The position numbers were made by a program, and so were the translations under genes. Shown here piece after piece: positions 10,345 through 20,894 of a stretch of DNA of 64,000 nucleotides (position 1 is its first letter; every line of letters begins with the position of its first letter). The stretch is taken from the NCBI GenBank assembly GCA_002049455.2, contig KV918975.1, positions 62,001 through 126,000 of the forward strand, written 5' to 3'. The stretch is from Porphyra umbilicalis (taxonomy: Eukaryota; Rhodophyta; Bangiophyceae; Bangiales; Bangiaceae). The notes beneath the pieces are model-generated. The model did no database searches. It was not told the DNA's origin and saw only the letters and a program-made list of their open reading frames with translations.

Positions 10345-12888
10345 CTATGAGTACACACCCTGCAGCACTACACCGACCACGACACTCCCGCACAGACAAA
10401 ATGCGCGACACATACACAGAAGCACAACGCAAACAAAGAAATCCCGTACAAAGATGCACCGCGAGCGACACACAAAGAGCATCTGCGGGCCAAGAAAAAG
10501 AGAAAAGACGAGAGCACGAACAAGACGAGACGCAACAGGCATTGGTAACTCAGGCACCCTCTTCCGAGGCGCTCCCGTCCGAGTTACTCGACTCGGACGA
10601 GGAGCGGCCGCCGTAGCGCGCGAACTTGGCAATAATGTCGGAGTCAAAGCCGTCAAAGCCGCCGCCGTCGGACGTCGACTCGTCGGACGAAGACACCGAC
10701 GGCGGCGGCCGCTTGCGGCGCTGCTGTGGACGCTCAGGGGGGGAGCGGTCGCCGCGGGCCCGGACGTAGAGGCGGCGGCAGCCGCTGGTACAGACATTGC
10801 GGCCGCCGCCGCGGACACGAGTGAAATGGACGGCGTGGCAGCAGCCGCGGCCGCTTCTGGTGACGGCTTGGTCATATCGATGGTCGTCGGCAGCGGGGAC
10901 GCCAAGGCGGCGGTCGCGTTCTTCAGCTTGGTCGCCATCGCCCGGCGGCCGCGCAGAGTCAAAGCCGCTTGCCTCGCGGCCACCGGCGGTGTCGGCAAAG
11001 TCTTGTTGGCGGCCGCCGCGAATGTGAGCAGCTCAGCACCCGCAGCCGACCTCGACGGCATAGCGGCGGCCGCCGTAGAGGACGAAGCAGCGCCTGGGCT
11101 AAAAGCCGGCGACGCAGGAGCGGCGGCCGCCAGCGGCAGACCCTGAGATGCACTAAGGGCTGCCGCCGCCGCCGGTGGCCGAGCACGAGACGCAGCCGCG
11201 CGAGTAGACGCAGGCCGAACACGCGATACGGCCGCGGCCGTCGTCAACGGCCGCGACGGCGGAGCAGTAGCGGCCGCCGCTCCTCGAGCGGCCGCCTGCA
11301 CCGCGCGAGTAGCCGCGAGCCGAGCCCGCGATACGGCCGCGGCCGTCGTCAACGGCCGCGTCGGCGGAGCAGTAGCAGTAGCGGCCGCCGCTCCTCGAGC
11401 GGCCGCCTGCACCGATGACGCCGCTGCGGCAGCCGCCGACGAAGCAGCGGCAGCCGCAATTGCAGAAGAAGCGGTGGGCGTCTTAGACGCTTGCGTCCTG
11501 CCCGAAGTGGGAGCAGCACGGCCGCCCCCTGGTGGCGAGCTCGCCGCCGCCGGTGCCGATGTTGATCTAGCGGCAGCCGCCGACAATGCGCGCGCGGCGG
11601 AGGCAGAGCTGGCAGCCACCGATGCAGGGGATGAAGATGCACCTTCGGCGGCCGCCGACGCTGTAGAAGTACCTTCGGCGGCCGCCAACGCTGGGGACGC
11701 CCCATCCGCGGTCGCCGGCGCGGCACCTGACGACTTGGCGGGATGCGTGTTGCCTGAGGGCACTAGGAAGACGTCGCCGTCGCCGTCGACGGGGATGGCC
11801 TTGATCGACTCGGGCACCGCTGCTTCCCCCGAGGCCGAGACGTCGTCAACGGGTGACCCGCTGGCGGCCGCACCGGCGGGGGGCGGAGCCGCACCACCAG
11901 CCCCGTCGGCGGCGTCGCCCGACACCCCCCCGGCGGCGGCCGGCTCGCCACGAGGCACCTTGATGCCCTCCTTGGCCATCATCTTCTTGGTCTGATGCGC
12001 CCAGTACGCCGCCCCCATCGCCGTCTCGCGCATGAAGGGCTGGCTGAATGCCATCATCATCGTCCGCTGCTCCGTCGCGTCGCCAAGCTTCTCCACCGCG
12101 CTGGCGACGCGGCCGATCGTTCGGTCATCCGCAATGGTCTCGGCGCGGGCACGCTTGGCCGCCTTGGTACCAAGGGGGTGGTCCCCCCACGGCTCGTCGT
12201 CACTGTCGATGACGTCGACCGCCGCCGGTGCGCCACCAGCATTGTTACCGGTGGCCGCATTCGCTGCGGCCGCCGGTGCCGGGTCGCCGTCGACAGCCTG
12301 CTGCTCCGCGGCGTCGCCGCCGCCATGGACACCAGCGGCGGCCGCCGCCCTTGCCGCCGCTTTCAATTGCTTGTCGGCGGCCTTCTTCTGCATGGAGGCA
12401 AAGCCGGCGGCCGCCGACTTGAAACGGTCTTGGTCCTTGAGCTGCTCCCAATAATGCGCCCAGGGGCACGACACCTGCTTCTTGCGGCGCTTGGTGGTCT
12501 TGCCCTTGGCGACATCGTCCTCGTGGTCGCCGCGGATGCAGCTGTAGATGTTGCTGCTGCAGTAGAGCCCCTCCGCACAGTTGACTAGGTCGGCGTGGGT
12601 CGCAATGCCCGTCGGCTTCGAGAGACGCGCCTGCACAACACAGCTGGAGAACTCCATCACGCCGGCCACGATCTTGGCCCACTACTTCCTCATCGCGTCA
12701 AACCCCCGCTGCTCCCGCGCCGCGCCGCCCGGCTCTCCGCGGAGCAGCTGCAGCCAGCCCGTCAGAACCCGGCGCCAAAAGTCCTTGCCCGACTGGTCGG
12801 TCCAACGGATTGGGTCGTTCGCCTCAATAAGCCACGCCTTGATTATTTCATCGTTCTCCGCCATTTTCCACGCTGGTCCGCGCCCCAT
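10345..12888 (-). pseudogene. Myb/SANT-like second protein of H1, with an in-frame stop
   Basis: It is homologous to the H2 protein at 51890-50544. Both begin MGxGxxW and have a tryptophan-rich SANT/Myb-like region (residues about 8-80; here RWTDQSGKDFWRRVL), then a shared block KGKTTKR(R/K)KKQ..CPW..(Y/C)W, then Ala-rich low complexity with a DGDVFLVP motif. Harbinger elements typically pair the transposase with such a Myb-like protein for DNA binding and nuclear import. Codon 69 (12682-12684) is TAG where H2 has CAG (Gln), inside RGFDAMRK-stop-WAKI; the frame is open on both sides. The C-terminal half is Ala-rich and about twice as long as in H2. A single C-to-T change explains the stop. 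Unless it is read through, only a short peptide is made. Confidence 0.8.
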
Positions 12889-12893
12889 GCTGC

Positions 12894-14685
12894 CTAAAGG
12901 GCGCGGCCGCCGGCACGACGACGGGTCGCTGGCGGCAGGGGGCGTCGGCCACCCGTGCGGCGCTGGACGGATGGCCGACTGACAGCACCGTCGGCAGCGA
13001 CAGAGTCTGCCACCGGCCGACTGGACGCGCCGGCAGCAGCGACAGAGTCGGCGGCCGGCCGTCCGACGGCAGCGGCGGCAGCGGTAGAGGCGGCGGCGGC
13101 ACCAATGGAGTCGGCGGCGGCCAAGTACCGTCCTTGCACGTACGCCAAGGCCGCCGCCGCTCTGCTCGAAGCCTGCGCCGCCTTCGTTGCAGCAACACTC
13201 GCGTTGGTAGCCTCAACTTTGGCCCGCGCTGCGGCGGCGACCGCCGCCGACGTGGTCGCCGACTCGGCTGCCGCTGCGGTCGCAGTAGCCGCCGCCTCGG
13301 CGGAGGCGACCGCAGCCGCAGAGGCGGCGGCGACCGAGGTGCGATGAACAGCCGCCCGATCCTCAGGGGTGCGAATGAGGACGAAGCGCCGCGTGCGGAC
13401 GGCAGGTTGCGCCCACTGCTGCCGGGGCGGCCGCTTGCCAAAGAGGGACAGCGCGGGGGTGGCGGCAGCCGCAGCCCCGACCGCAGTGACAGAGGGTGCC
13501 TCTACTGGAGTTCTCTCCCCGGCGGCCTCGGGCTCGGCCGCCGCTCGTCGGGTGGCGGCGGGTTGTCCCCCGGCCACCTGGGCGGGCTTAGCGGTCGCTC
13601 CTGCCCTGGTTGCTGGCCTACCGACGGGCCGCCCGCCGTCCACCGACCCGGGCTTGGAGGCGGCTCGTTGAGCGTCGCGCCGCCCGTCCACCTTGGTGGG
13701 CTTGGCTGCCGACGGTTGGGCGGCCCGCCACCCGTCCACCTTCGCGGGCTTGGCTGCCGACCGTTGGGCGGCCCGCTGCCCGTCCACCTCGGCGGGCTTG
13801 GATGCCGACCGTTGGGCGGCGCACCGCCCGTCCACCTCTGCGGGCTTGTCTGCCGACCGTTGGGCGGCGCGCCGCCCGTCTACCTCGGTGGGCTCGGCTG
13901 CCGACGGTTGGGCGGCGCGCCGCCCGTCCACCTCTGCGGGCTTGGCTGCCGACGGTTGGGCGGCCCACCACCCGTCCACCGCAGCGAACTTGGCTGACGA
14001 CGGTCGGTCGGCGCGCCGCCCGTCCACCGCGGAAGGCTTGGCTGCCGACGGTTGGGCGGCGCGCCGCCCGTCCACCTCGGCGGGCTTGGCTGCCGACCGT
14101 TGGGCGGCGCACCGCCCGTCCACCGCGGCGGGCTTGGCTGACGACGGTCGGTCGGCGCGCCGCCCGTCCACCGCGGAGGGCTTGGCTGCCGACGGTTGGG
14201 CGGCGCGCCGCCCGTCCACCTCGGCGGGCTTGGCCGCCGACCGTTGGGCGGCGCGCCGCTCGTCCACCGCGGCGGGCTTGGCTGACGACGGTCGGTCGGC
14301 GCGCCGCCCGTCCACCGCGGCGAGCTTGGCTGCCGACGGTCGGGCGGCGTGCCGCCCGTCCACCGCGGCGGGCTTGGATGACGACGGTCGGGCGGCGCGC
14401 CGCCCGTCCACCGCGGCGGCGTCCACGGCCGTCGTTCTTGTGGTGGCGCGCCGCCCGTCCACGGCGGCGGAGGTGGTCGACGGGTTGGTGGCAGACGACC
14501 ACCTTGCAGAACTGGACGCGGGGGGGGGGCGGGCAGCAGCAGTCGCACTGGCAGTGCGCCAAGTGCGGGGCGACCGCGTCGGTCCAGTCGCGAAGCAGCC
14601 GCCGATCTTCGTCGTTCCGCCACCGCTGCCGCCTCCGCTGGGCCCTCCGCCGCTTGGTGTCGGGAGGTTTCTTCTCCCAAATCAT
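12894..14685 (-). pseudogene. Repetitive basic, Cys-rich third protein of H1
   Basis: The start at 14685 gives a basic N-terminus with DTKRRRAQRRRQR and then a cysteine cluster (CQCDCCC). The H2 protein starting at 54606 has DTERRRDQRRRHQ and CTCSC at the same place. At a run of ten G (14520-14529) the frame must change to stay open. The second frame runs through 16-residue VDGRRAARPSAAKPAE repeats, then an Ala-rich, probably helical region ending YLAAADSIGAAAAS and beyond, and stops at 12894. That is six bases before the Myb/SANT start at 12888, so the two genes are nearly contiguous. No known domain is recognised. Read literally it is a pseudogene; an error or slippage in the G run would give one protein of roughly 595 residues. 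Function unknown. Confidence 0.6.
13675..14475. repeat. 48-bp tandem array in the third gene of H1
   Basis: About 16 units of 48 bp containing CGCCCGTCCACC and GGGCTTGGCTGCCGACGGTT. The unit length is a multiple of three, so on the minus strand the array encodes 16-residue repeats in any frame. Units differ at a few positions and show higher-order alternation. Confidence 0.85.
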
Positions 14686-14759
14686 GGCGTCGGCAGCCGC
14701 CCCTTAATAGGAGAGGACCAACCACCGGGGGCGGCCACCGGCCACGCGAGCCACGGGCG

Positions 14760-15110
14760 GCAGCCAGCCGCAGCAGCCGGGGACGGCAACCGCCCACAAA
14801 ACCAGCGCGCGGCAGCCGCCCACACCGCCGATGGGCGGCAGCCGCCCACACCACCGACCGCCAGCACACCGCCGATGGGCGGCAGCCGCCCACACCACCG
14901 ACCGGCAGCCGCAGCAGCCGGTGGCGGCAGCCGCCCACACAACCAGCGCGCGGCCGCCGCCCACACCGCCGACGGGCGGCAACCGCACACACCACCGGCG
15001 AGCGGCCGCCGCCCACACAACCAGCGCGCGGCGGCCGCCCACACCGCCGACGGGCGGCAGCCGTCCACACCACCGGCGCGCGGCCGCCGCCCACAGCACC
15101 ACACCACCGG
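14760..15110. repeat. GC-rich CCCACACCACCG repeats in H1
   Basis: Irregular direct repeats of CGGCAGCCGCCCACACCACCG blocks with spacings of about 24 to 45 bp. They lie just upstream of the third gene on its transcribed strand and may be its leader. Confidence 0.65.
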
Positions 15111-16540
15111 CAAGCGGACGGAAAGCGCGCGCGCGCCAAGCGCGTCAACGCGTGCCCCCCTCTGGCAGCGCAGGCGGCCGCCAAGCGCGCACTGGCGCGG
15201 CAGCCGCCCCCGCCGTGGCCGCACCTGCCGCACCCCCCGCCGCCGCCGCCGCCGCCGCCGCCCCCGGAAGACGCCCACGAAAGGAGGGGGGGGGGCCCGG
15301 GAGAGGCAAACCGACGTGGGAGACGGAACGGGGTGGTGGGGGGGTATCGCCCCAGAAGGGGCCCACAAAGCAAGTCAAAAAGCGCGCGCAAGCTCGAGCC
15401 CAAACCCGCCGTGCACCGGCCGCTGTCGAGGGCACGGCCGCCGCAAAAAAAGGGCGCGCAAAAAAAGCGCGCGCACGACGGGCAGCCGCGTCAGCGACGA
15501 TGGCGCTGGCGGGGGTGTGACGATACCGCGCAAGAGAGGCGGGTGCTGGGCGGCACGCCGTGGGGGGCACGAAGCAAGCTTCCAACACGACGGCACGCCC
15601 TGCGAGCGTATGCCCCACCACCGACGCCACCGCCACATCCACACCCCCCCTCAGGGACACGCACCAGGGGTGGCCCGCGCCCGCGCGGGGCCCAAGACTA
15701 AACGCGTCGCCTCGAGCCCCGCCACCACACGCCTGAGCTGGGCCTCGACGGCAGCCGCCGCCACGCTTCTCAGCACGAGGCCGACGATGCGGGGCGTGAC
15801 GGCTGCCGCGCGCGAGCCCGCCCGAAGAGCTGACAACCCCAGGCCGAGGCCGACAGACCGAGAAAATGTGCGTGGACTCGCCCCCACCACCGAAAAAGCG
15901 ATACACTCCACCTCTTATTGCTTGGGGCCAAAGAGCTGCGGCCGACGCGGATAACTAGTGGAAGGTGCGAGCTAGAGCAAGGCGCCAGAAACGGGTCACG
16001 GGCACGGCGCAGAGAGAGGGCTCCAACGGTCGCAGACATGAGCCAATCAAATGGAAGTCAGCTGGAGGCACGATTTCTGGAGAAATTGTCCTGCTGATGG
16101 TGGTTCGCCTCAACCAATGAAAAGTGGCTGTACTGCTGACCATACGGAAGCGGCAGCCAGGCATCTTGGCCCAGGTCCCTCAGTGCTGTCGCGCCCACCT
16201 GTCGGCTGTCAGCCGTCACTAGGGACTGCGAGCGGCCTGCGGGGGGGCACGCCAGCGCGGCCTGCTCATGTCCGACGGGCGAACGGCCAGCAGCGCACGA
16301 CGCGGCCGCGGTGGGGGGAAGTGGTGGACTCAGACAGCCTGGTCGGGGTGTCATAAGCAGGGCCTGCGGATCGTTCCTAAAACGATCCGCGGCGCGCGCA
16401 TGACGCGAGGCGATCGCGTGGCAAGCCGCCACGCGGTGGCGTTCGCGGCCGCCGTGTCTCGGTCGCGTCGTCAGCACGACGCGTGCCGGACACGAGACTC
16501 GATAGAGACCGGCCCTTCCCACACACAGTCGGACACGGTG
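15111..16540. other. H1 right-half spacer, no gene seen
   Basis: GC-rich sequence up to about 15700, then more mixed sequence. Long frames on both strands overlap and lack motifs. Direct inspection supports no gene. Confidence 0.45.
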
Positions 16541-17095
16541 GGGCACGACCACGCTCGCAGCTGTTGGTGGTGGGCCCTGCCCGGGAGGATGTGTGACGGG
16601 AGGGCACCACCACGCTCGCAGCTGTTGGTGGTGGGCCCTGCCCGGGAGGAGGTGTGACGGGAGGGCACCACCACGCTCGCAGCCGTTGGTGGTGGGCCCT
16701 GCCCGGGAGGGGTTGTGGCGGGATGGCACCACCACGCTCGCAGCCGTTGGTGGTGGGCCCTGCCGGGAGGGGGTGTGGCGGGATGGCACCACCACGCTCG
16801 CAGCTGTTGGTGGTGGGCTCTGCCGGGAGGGGGTGTGGCAGGGGGGCACGACCACGCTCGCAGCTGTTGGTGGTGGACCCTGCTGGGGAGGGGGTGTGGA
16901 GGGATGGCACCAACACGCTCGCAGCTGTTGGTGGTGGGCCCTGCTGGGGAGGGGGTGTGGCGGGGGGGCACCACCACGCTCCGAGCTGTTGGTGGTGGGC
17001 CCTGCTGGGGAGGGGGTGTGGCGGGGGGGCACCACCACGCTCCCAACTGTTGGTGATGGGCCCTGCCCGGGCGATGTGTGGCGGGCGGCCACGAA
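16541..17095. repeat. 61-bp minisatellite near the right end of H1
   Basis: About nine units of 61-62 bp, each with ACCACGCTCGCAGCTGTTGG followed by TGGTGGGCCCTGC. It sits 0.75 to 1.3 kb inside the right terminus. No coding function is evident. Confidence 0.88.
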
Positions 17096-17837
17096 AAGTC
17101 TTGGCGCGCCTCTGCGCTCGCCACTTTGAGCTGTCCTCCCAGGTGCTTGTCATTTTTCAGTCTCGAGCTGTATGCAACAGCTGGTACGGCAGCGCCGCAT
17201 CACAGAGAGCCACAAACAGGGATCTCAGGCCAAGACTCGTTGCCCTGGATCTGCCTCCTTTTCTCGATCTCGAGGCTCACAACACTCGTTCTGGGGCGGA
17301 TCACTCGAATGCCGGTCGATCATCTGAGACATCCGTGCCAACGTGCGGCTCCCATGCTCCGTGGTGTGGGCCGGGGGAGAATACGTCTCACTCTTCATTG
17401 TGATTCTCAGCGATTTCTCTCTGGCGAGAGTACCATTGGCTGGGAGAATACCTTCGCCGTGTGCCGTGGCAGCCCGTGGCGCCGCCATGTGGCGCTCAAT
17501 CGACGTTTTTAACGACGATCTCTCACTTTGTGTCATACATGTGCTTCGTGTCTGCATCGTGTCAAACGATCGCTGCCTTTCGTCGGCCTGTCGACCGCAA
17601 TCTGCAGCGGATCTCGCGGATCGCCCCACCTCAGAGGCTCCGAGATTCCGCGGAAAGTTTACTCCAAGGGATTGGGCCACGGACCGCCCACCAACACGGA
17701 GGACTATCGATGGAAAAGTAGCCCGGTACGGAGTAACTCTATTGCACATATGGCCCATTTCAGGACCCTACAATAAGCGGCCCGTGAGGGGGTGCCACGT
17801 CGCAAGCCCAATTGAGATTTTAAGGATAGTCCTTTGA
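17096..17837. other. H1 right subterminal region, no gene seen
   Basis: About 740 bp of moderate GC between the 61-bp array and the right terminal repeat. I see no coding motif. Like the left subterminal region it is less GC-rich than the interior. Confidence 0.5.
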
Positions 17838-17924
17838 CATTGCTAGGTTTGCTCTAAGGACGCGGACTTGGTTCTAGAATGGAATAGCCGATAGCGATAG
17901 CCTGAGTTGTTGGCAATGCTCGAA

Positions 17925-19400
17925 GGCGTCGCCCTCATTGCATATGTTGAACCACTGTGTTTTACAGCATCGGTGTGCGCCCGTGCCGAGCCCAGCAACC
18001 GAGCGCTCGCCAGGCGCGCCGACGGGGGCAGCGCGCTGGCCGCCGCCCCGCGATGGGGGCGCCGCCGCCGTCGCCTGGGGGGGGGGGGGGCCACCGCTGC
18101 GTCGCGGCCGCCGACGGCGTCGTTGTTGGGGGCGGTGGGGAGGGCGAGCAGCCGCTGGGGGGTGGCCGCTTACATGGTTGGGAGGGGGGGGAGGGGGGGG
18201 CATCGACAGCAGCGGGGGGTTGGGGGGGGGCTGCACGCGCACGGATGTACGAGTCAACCCTGGCGGCGGCCCGCAGTGGCGGCGGGCGACGGCCGCAGGG
18301 GGGTGGTGAGCGTGATGATGTGGGGGGGGAGGGGACGCTGGCTGACTGGCCACCTCCCGCCGTGCAGGCGCTGTCTGTACAGACCGGAAGAGGCAGAGGC
18401 AGACGCGGAGCAGGGCCAAATGCAGCAGCCGTCTGTCCGACCAAACAGGGGCGATGTGACAGGCACGCACCTCAAGCCCTCTCAGCCCGCCCGCCCCCGT
18501 GGCAGCCTGGCACCAGTGGCGTCCGCAGCCACCTCTCCGCATAGTATGCGGCGCATACGGGTCTGTAGCTGGGCCGCTGCCGCCTCCCCGTCCAGCCGTC
18601 TGGTTGCCGCATAGACCAATCGTGAGAGGTGACAAGCAGTGGCGGATGGCGCCGGACTTCAGGTTCACTTTGACACAGCACAAGAAGGAAAGTGTAATCG
18701 TACGTACAGGGAGCCATAGGCCCCCTATTGCAGCTCTTTGTTGAGGGGAGAAATGCACCAGGGAGGTACAGTACAAGTGCACCGGGACGAATCAATACCG
18801 CATCACGCGACTGGCGGACGTGGTGGAGTGCCGCCACACCACCTGCGGGAGGCGACAGCCACGGCCGTCACCGCGGTGGTCCGCCAGGGTGGGCTCGGCA
18901 GGCAGGATCGCCGGGGTGGACTCGGCGGGCAAGATCGCCGAAGTGGGCTCGCGAGGAGGGATCACCGAGGTGGGCTCGCGTGGAGTGACAGCCGACTTAC
19001 TGTCAGGCCTCCTCCCACAGTGTGGGCCCGCGCAATGTCCCAGACGGCCCCACGTAGCCCGACTTGATGCTGGGCGCACCGCCCTCCAGCTGCCACCATG
19101 CGCCACGACAGGCACAGGAGCAGGCACCCATCCGAGCGCCAGCGTTTGGGCGTGTTCCAGTCAACCCCGTTGCTGCTGCGGACGGGGCACCTTTTGTTGC
19201 GCGCGGGGTGGCCTGCGGGCCGGGCCCAACGGCGGTAAAGCGCAGGCGGGTGCTGGAATCGGCGGTTGGTGGGACTCACTTGCACCCTCGTCGCCGTGCT
19301 GTCAACGTAAGGAAGATGGTCTGGCCACGCGCTCCTCGTGCTTCCTCCTTCCATCTCGGCACCTTCGGCCTCACCCCCCCCCCCGCCTCTACGGCTGGCG
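17925..19400. other. Intergenic, with a short 30-bp tandem array
   Basis: Sequence from the X target duplication to the haloperoxidase-like gene. 18044-18330 is dominated by G runs. 18880-18985 has about three and a half units of 30 bp containing GGTGGGCTCGGC. No gene is supported on either strand; the last few hundred bases should hold the promoter of the downstream gene. Confidence 0.5.
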
Positions 19401-20894
19401 ATGCATCGTTCAATCTGCGTAGCCGTGGCGGTGGCCGCGCTGGCCACCGCCGCGGCGCTGGGCGACGCGGCGCCCGCCTTCCCCGTGTTGGCGGCCGTCG
19501 CGTCGGCGGCGGTTGCCCCCCTCGAGCGGCTGCCCCTACCCCTCCGTGCACGGGCGGGGGCGGCGCTCGGCGCGGCCGCCTTTGACTGCGTCGGCGTCTA
19601 CGCGGCGGACGAGGTCGCCTACACCACGTGGGACGGGCGGTCGCCCGTTCGCGCCGCGCCCCGTGCGCGCACCGAGGGCCGCATGGCCACGTGCGCGGCG
19701 GCGGTGATTGCCGCCACCGTCGATTCCCTGGCGGGGGGGGCGGCCGCCGCCGCCCCCGTGTACGCGGCGGCGGCGGCGGCGGGCGGCGGTGTGCCGCTGC
19801 GAGAGGCGAATGACAGCGCGTGCGACGGGAGGGCAGCGTCGGCGGTTGATGGCGACGATGACGCGGGGTGCGTTGGCGTGGCGGCTTTTCGGCGCTTTGC
19901 GGCGACGCACCTGGACGTGGACGGCATGAATGCAGACGGGCGGGCGGGGCTCCCGGCGGGCGCCGCCCCCCGCCCGTACGCGGACGTTGTCACCGGCTAC
20001 GCGCCCGTGAATGGGCCGGCGGCGGGGGTGACGGACCTCACCCGCTGGACGCCCCTGACCGTGCCGCTCCCGGCCGTGCCCGCCGTGTTTGTTACGCAAA
20101 CGTTTTTTGCGCCGCAGATGGGGTCCGCGTCGCCCGTCCTCGTTCCCGCCGCCGTCGTACAGGCGGCCGCGCGGCGGCTGCCGCCGCCCTACCCCTCCGC
20201 GGGCGCCTACAGCGTCAACTTTACGTGTGGCGACCGACGGCGCGGGGAGCGCCGCCGCCGTGACCCCGACCGCCTGTGTGCGGCGGCGAGGCGGGTGCTC
20301 GCCGGCGCCGCGGGCGTGCCGCCCGCCACCGCCGCGGCGGTGCGGTCGCGTGACTTGTCGCTCGGCGCCGCGGCGCAGCTGCCGGCGGCGCCGCCGGCCG
20401 GCGGCGGCGCCCTCGCCGCCACCCTAACCGTCGACTTTATCGTCAAGGCGGCGCTGTGGGACACGACCGTCGCCGTGTGGGCGGCCAAGGTGCGCCACGA
20501 CGCGGCGCGGCCGGCGGTGCTGCTGCCGGCCATCCTCCCCGACGCGGACGCGTGGACGTCCCCGCGGCCGACGGGCGCGCACACCGAGTACCCGTCGGCA
20601 ACGGCGGGGGTGTGTGCGCTCGTTTCCGCCCTGCACGCCGCCCTCGGTGGGGGCGCCCGCGGCGGCGGCGGGCACGGCGGGGGGGGCCACGCGCCGCTGC
20701 CGGCGGCGGCAACGTGTGGGGACAGCACCGTGTGGGACGGCATCCACTTTCCCCCGGCCGTCGCGCGCGGGCGCGACGTCGGTGACGCAATCGCCGCGGC
20801 GGCGTTGGCCGTGGCGGCGTGCCGCGCGCCGGGCACGCCGGGCCTCCCGCCCTGCGCGGGCGGTGGGGGGGAGGGCGGGCGGCGTCGGCGCTGA
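19401..20894 (+). CDS. Vanadium-haloperoxidase-like (PAP2 superfamily) secreted protein
   Basis: A 497-residue single-exon protein. I chose ATG 19401 because it opens directly on a signal peptide (MHRSICVAVAVAALATAAALG). The C-terminal half has vanadate-site motifs of the haloperoxidase/acid phosphatase superfamily. K363 and R370 sit in the canonical K-x6-R-P spacing (KVRHDAARP), S399 in EYPSAT, and H449 in WDGIHF followed by a G-x-x-x-G helix. Family members bind vanadate and oxidise halides with peroxide, or act as phosphatases. Two residues differ from classical enzymes: the PSGH motif reads PSAT (acid-base His replaced by Thr), and the second vanadate Arg, six residues before H449, is Thr443. 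Activity is therefore uncertain. The 5' half has the helical layout expected of the family. Identification is from motifs only. Confidence 0.75.
   Translation: MHRSICVAVAVAALATAAALGDAAPAFPVLAAVASAAVAPLERLPLPLRARAGAALGAAAFDCVGVYAADEVAYTTWDGRSPVRAAPRARTEGRMATCAAAVIAATVDSLAGGAAAAAPVYAAAAAAGGGVPLREANDSACDGRAASAVDGDDDAGCVGVAAFRRFAATHLDVDGMNADGRAGLPAGAAPRPYADVVTGYAPVNGPAAGVTDLTRWTPLTVPLPAVPAVFVTQTFFAPQMGSASPVLVPAAVVQAAARRLPPPYPSAGAYSVNFTCGDRRRGERRRRDPDRLCAAARRVLAGAAGVPPATAAAVRSRDLSLGAAAQLPAAPPAGGGALAATLTVDFIVKAALWDTTVAVWAAKVRHDAARPAVLLPAILPDADAWTSPRPTGAHTEYPSATAGVCALVSALHAALGGGARGGGGHGGGGHAPLPAAATCGDSTVWDGIHFPPAVARGRDVGDAIAAAALAVAACRAPGTPGLPPCAGGGGEGGRRRR

Larger units (their letters stand above)
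3211..17854. mobile_element. H1, a 14.6-kb PIF/Harbinger element
   Basis: Perfect 17-bp terminal inverted repeats (GAGCAAACCTAGCAATG at 3211-3227, its inverse at 17838-17854) are flanked by the 3-bp duplication TAA (3208-3210, 17855-17857). The uninterrupted X copy carries one TAA at the corresponding place (near 30410, inverse strand), so the whole 14,644 bp arrived as one unit. It carries a PIF/Harbinger transposase (+), a Myb/SANT-like gene (-) and a repetitive Cys-rich protein gene (-), plus many minisatellites. It was later hit by a 1,045-bp TA element. Harbinger elements are normally a few kb, so this one is unusually large. Confidence 0.93.
561..17921. mobile_element. X, a 740-bp Harbinger-type MITE expanded to 17.4 kb by nested insertions
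   Basis: The element begins GAGCATTGTTAACAATGAG and ends as the inverse of GAGCATTGCCAACAACTC. It is flanked by the 3-bp duplication GAA (558-560 and 17922-17924). Removing the three first-level insertions with their target duplications (628+2, 1342+2, 14644+3 bp) leaves 740 bp. The intact copy at 30345-31085 is 741 bp and matches it end to end in inverse orientation. X itself encodes nothing. Three-bp duplications and GAGCA-type ends place it with PIF/Harbinger (Tourist-like) elements. Confidence 0.93.
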
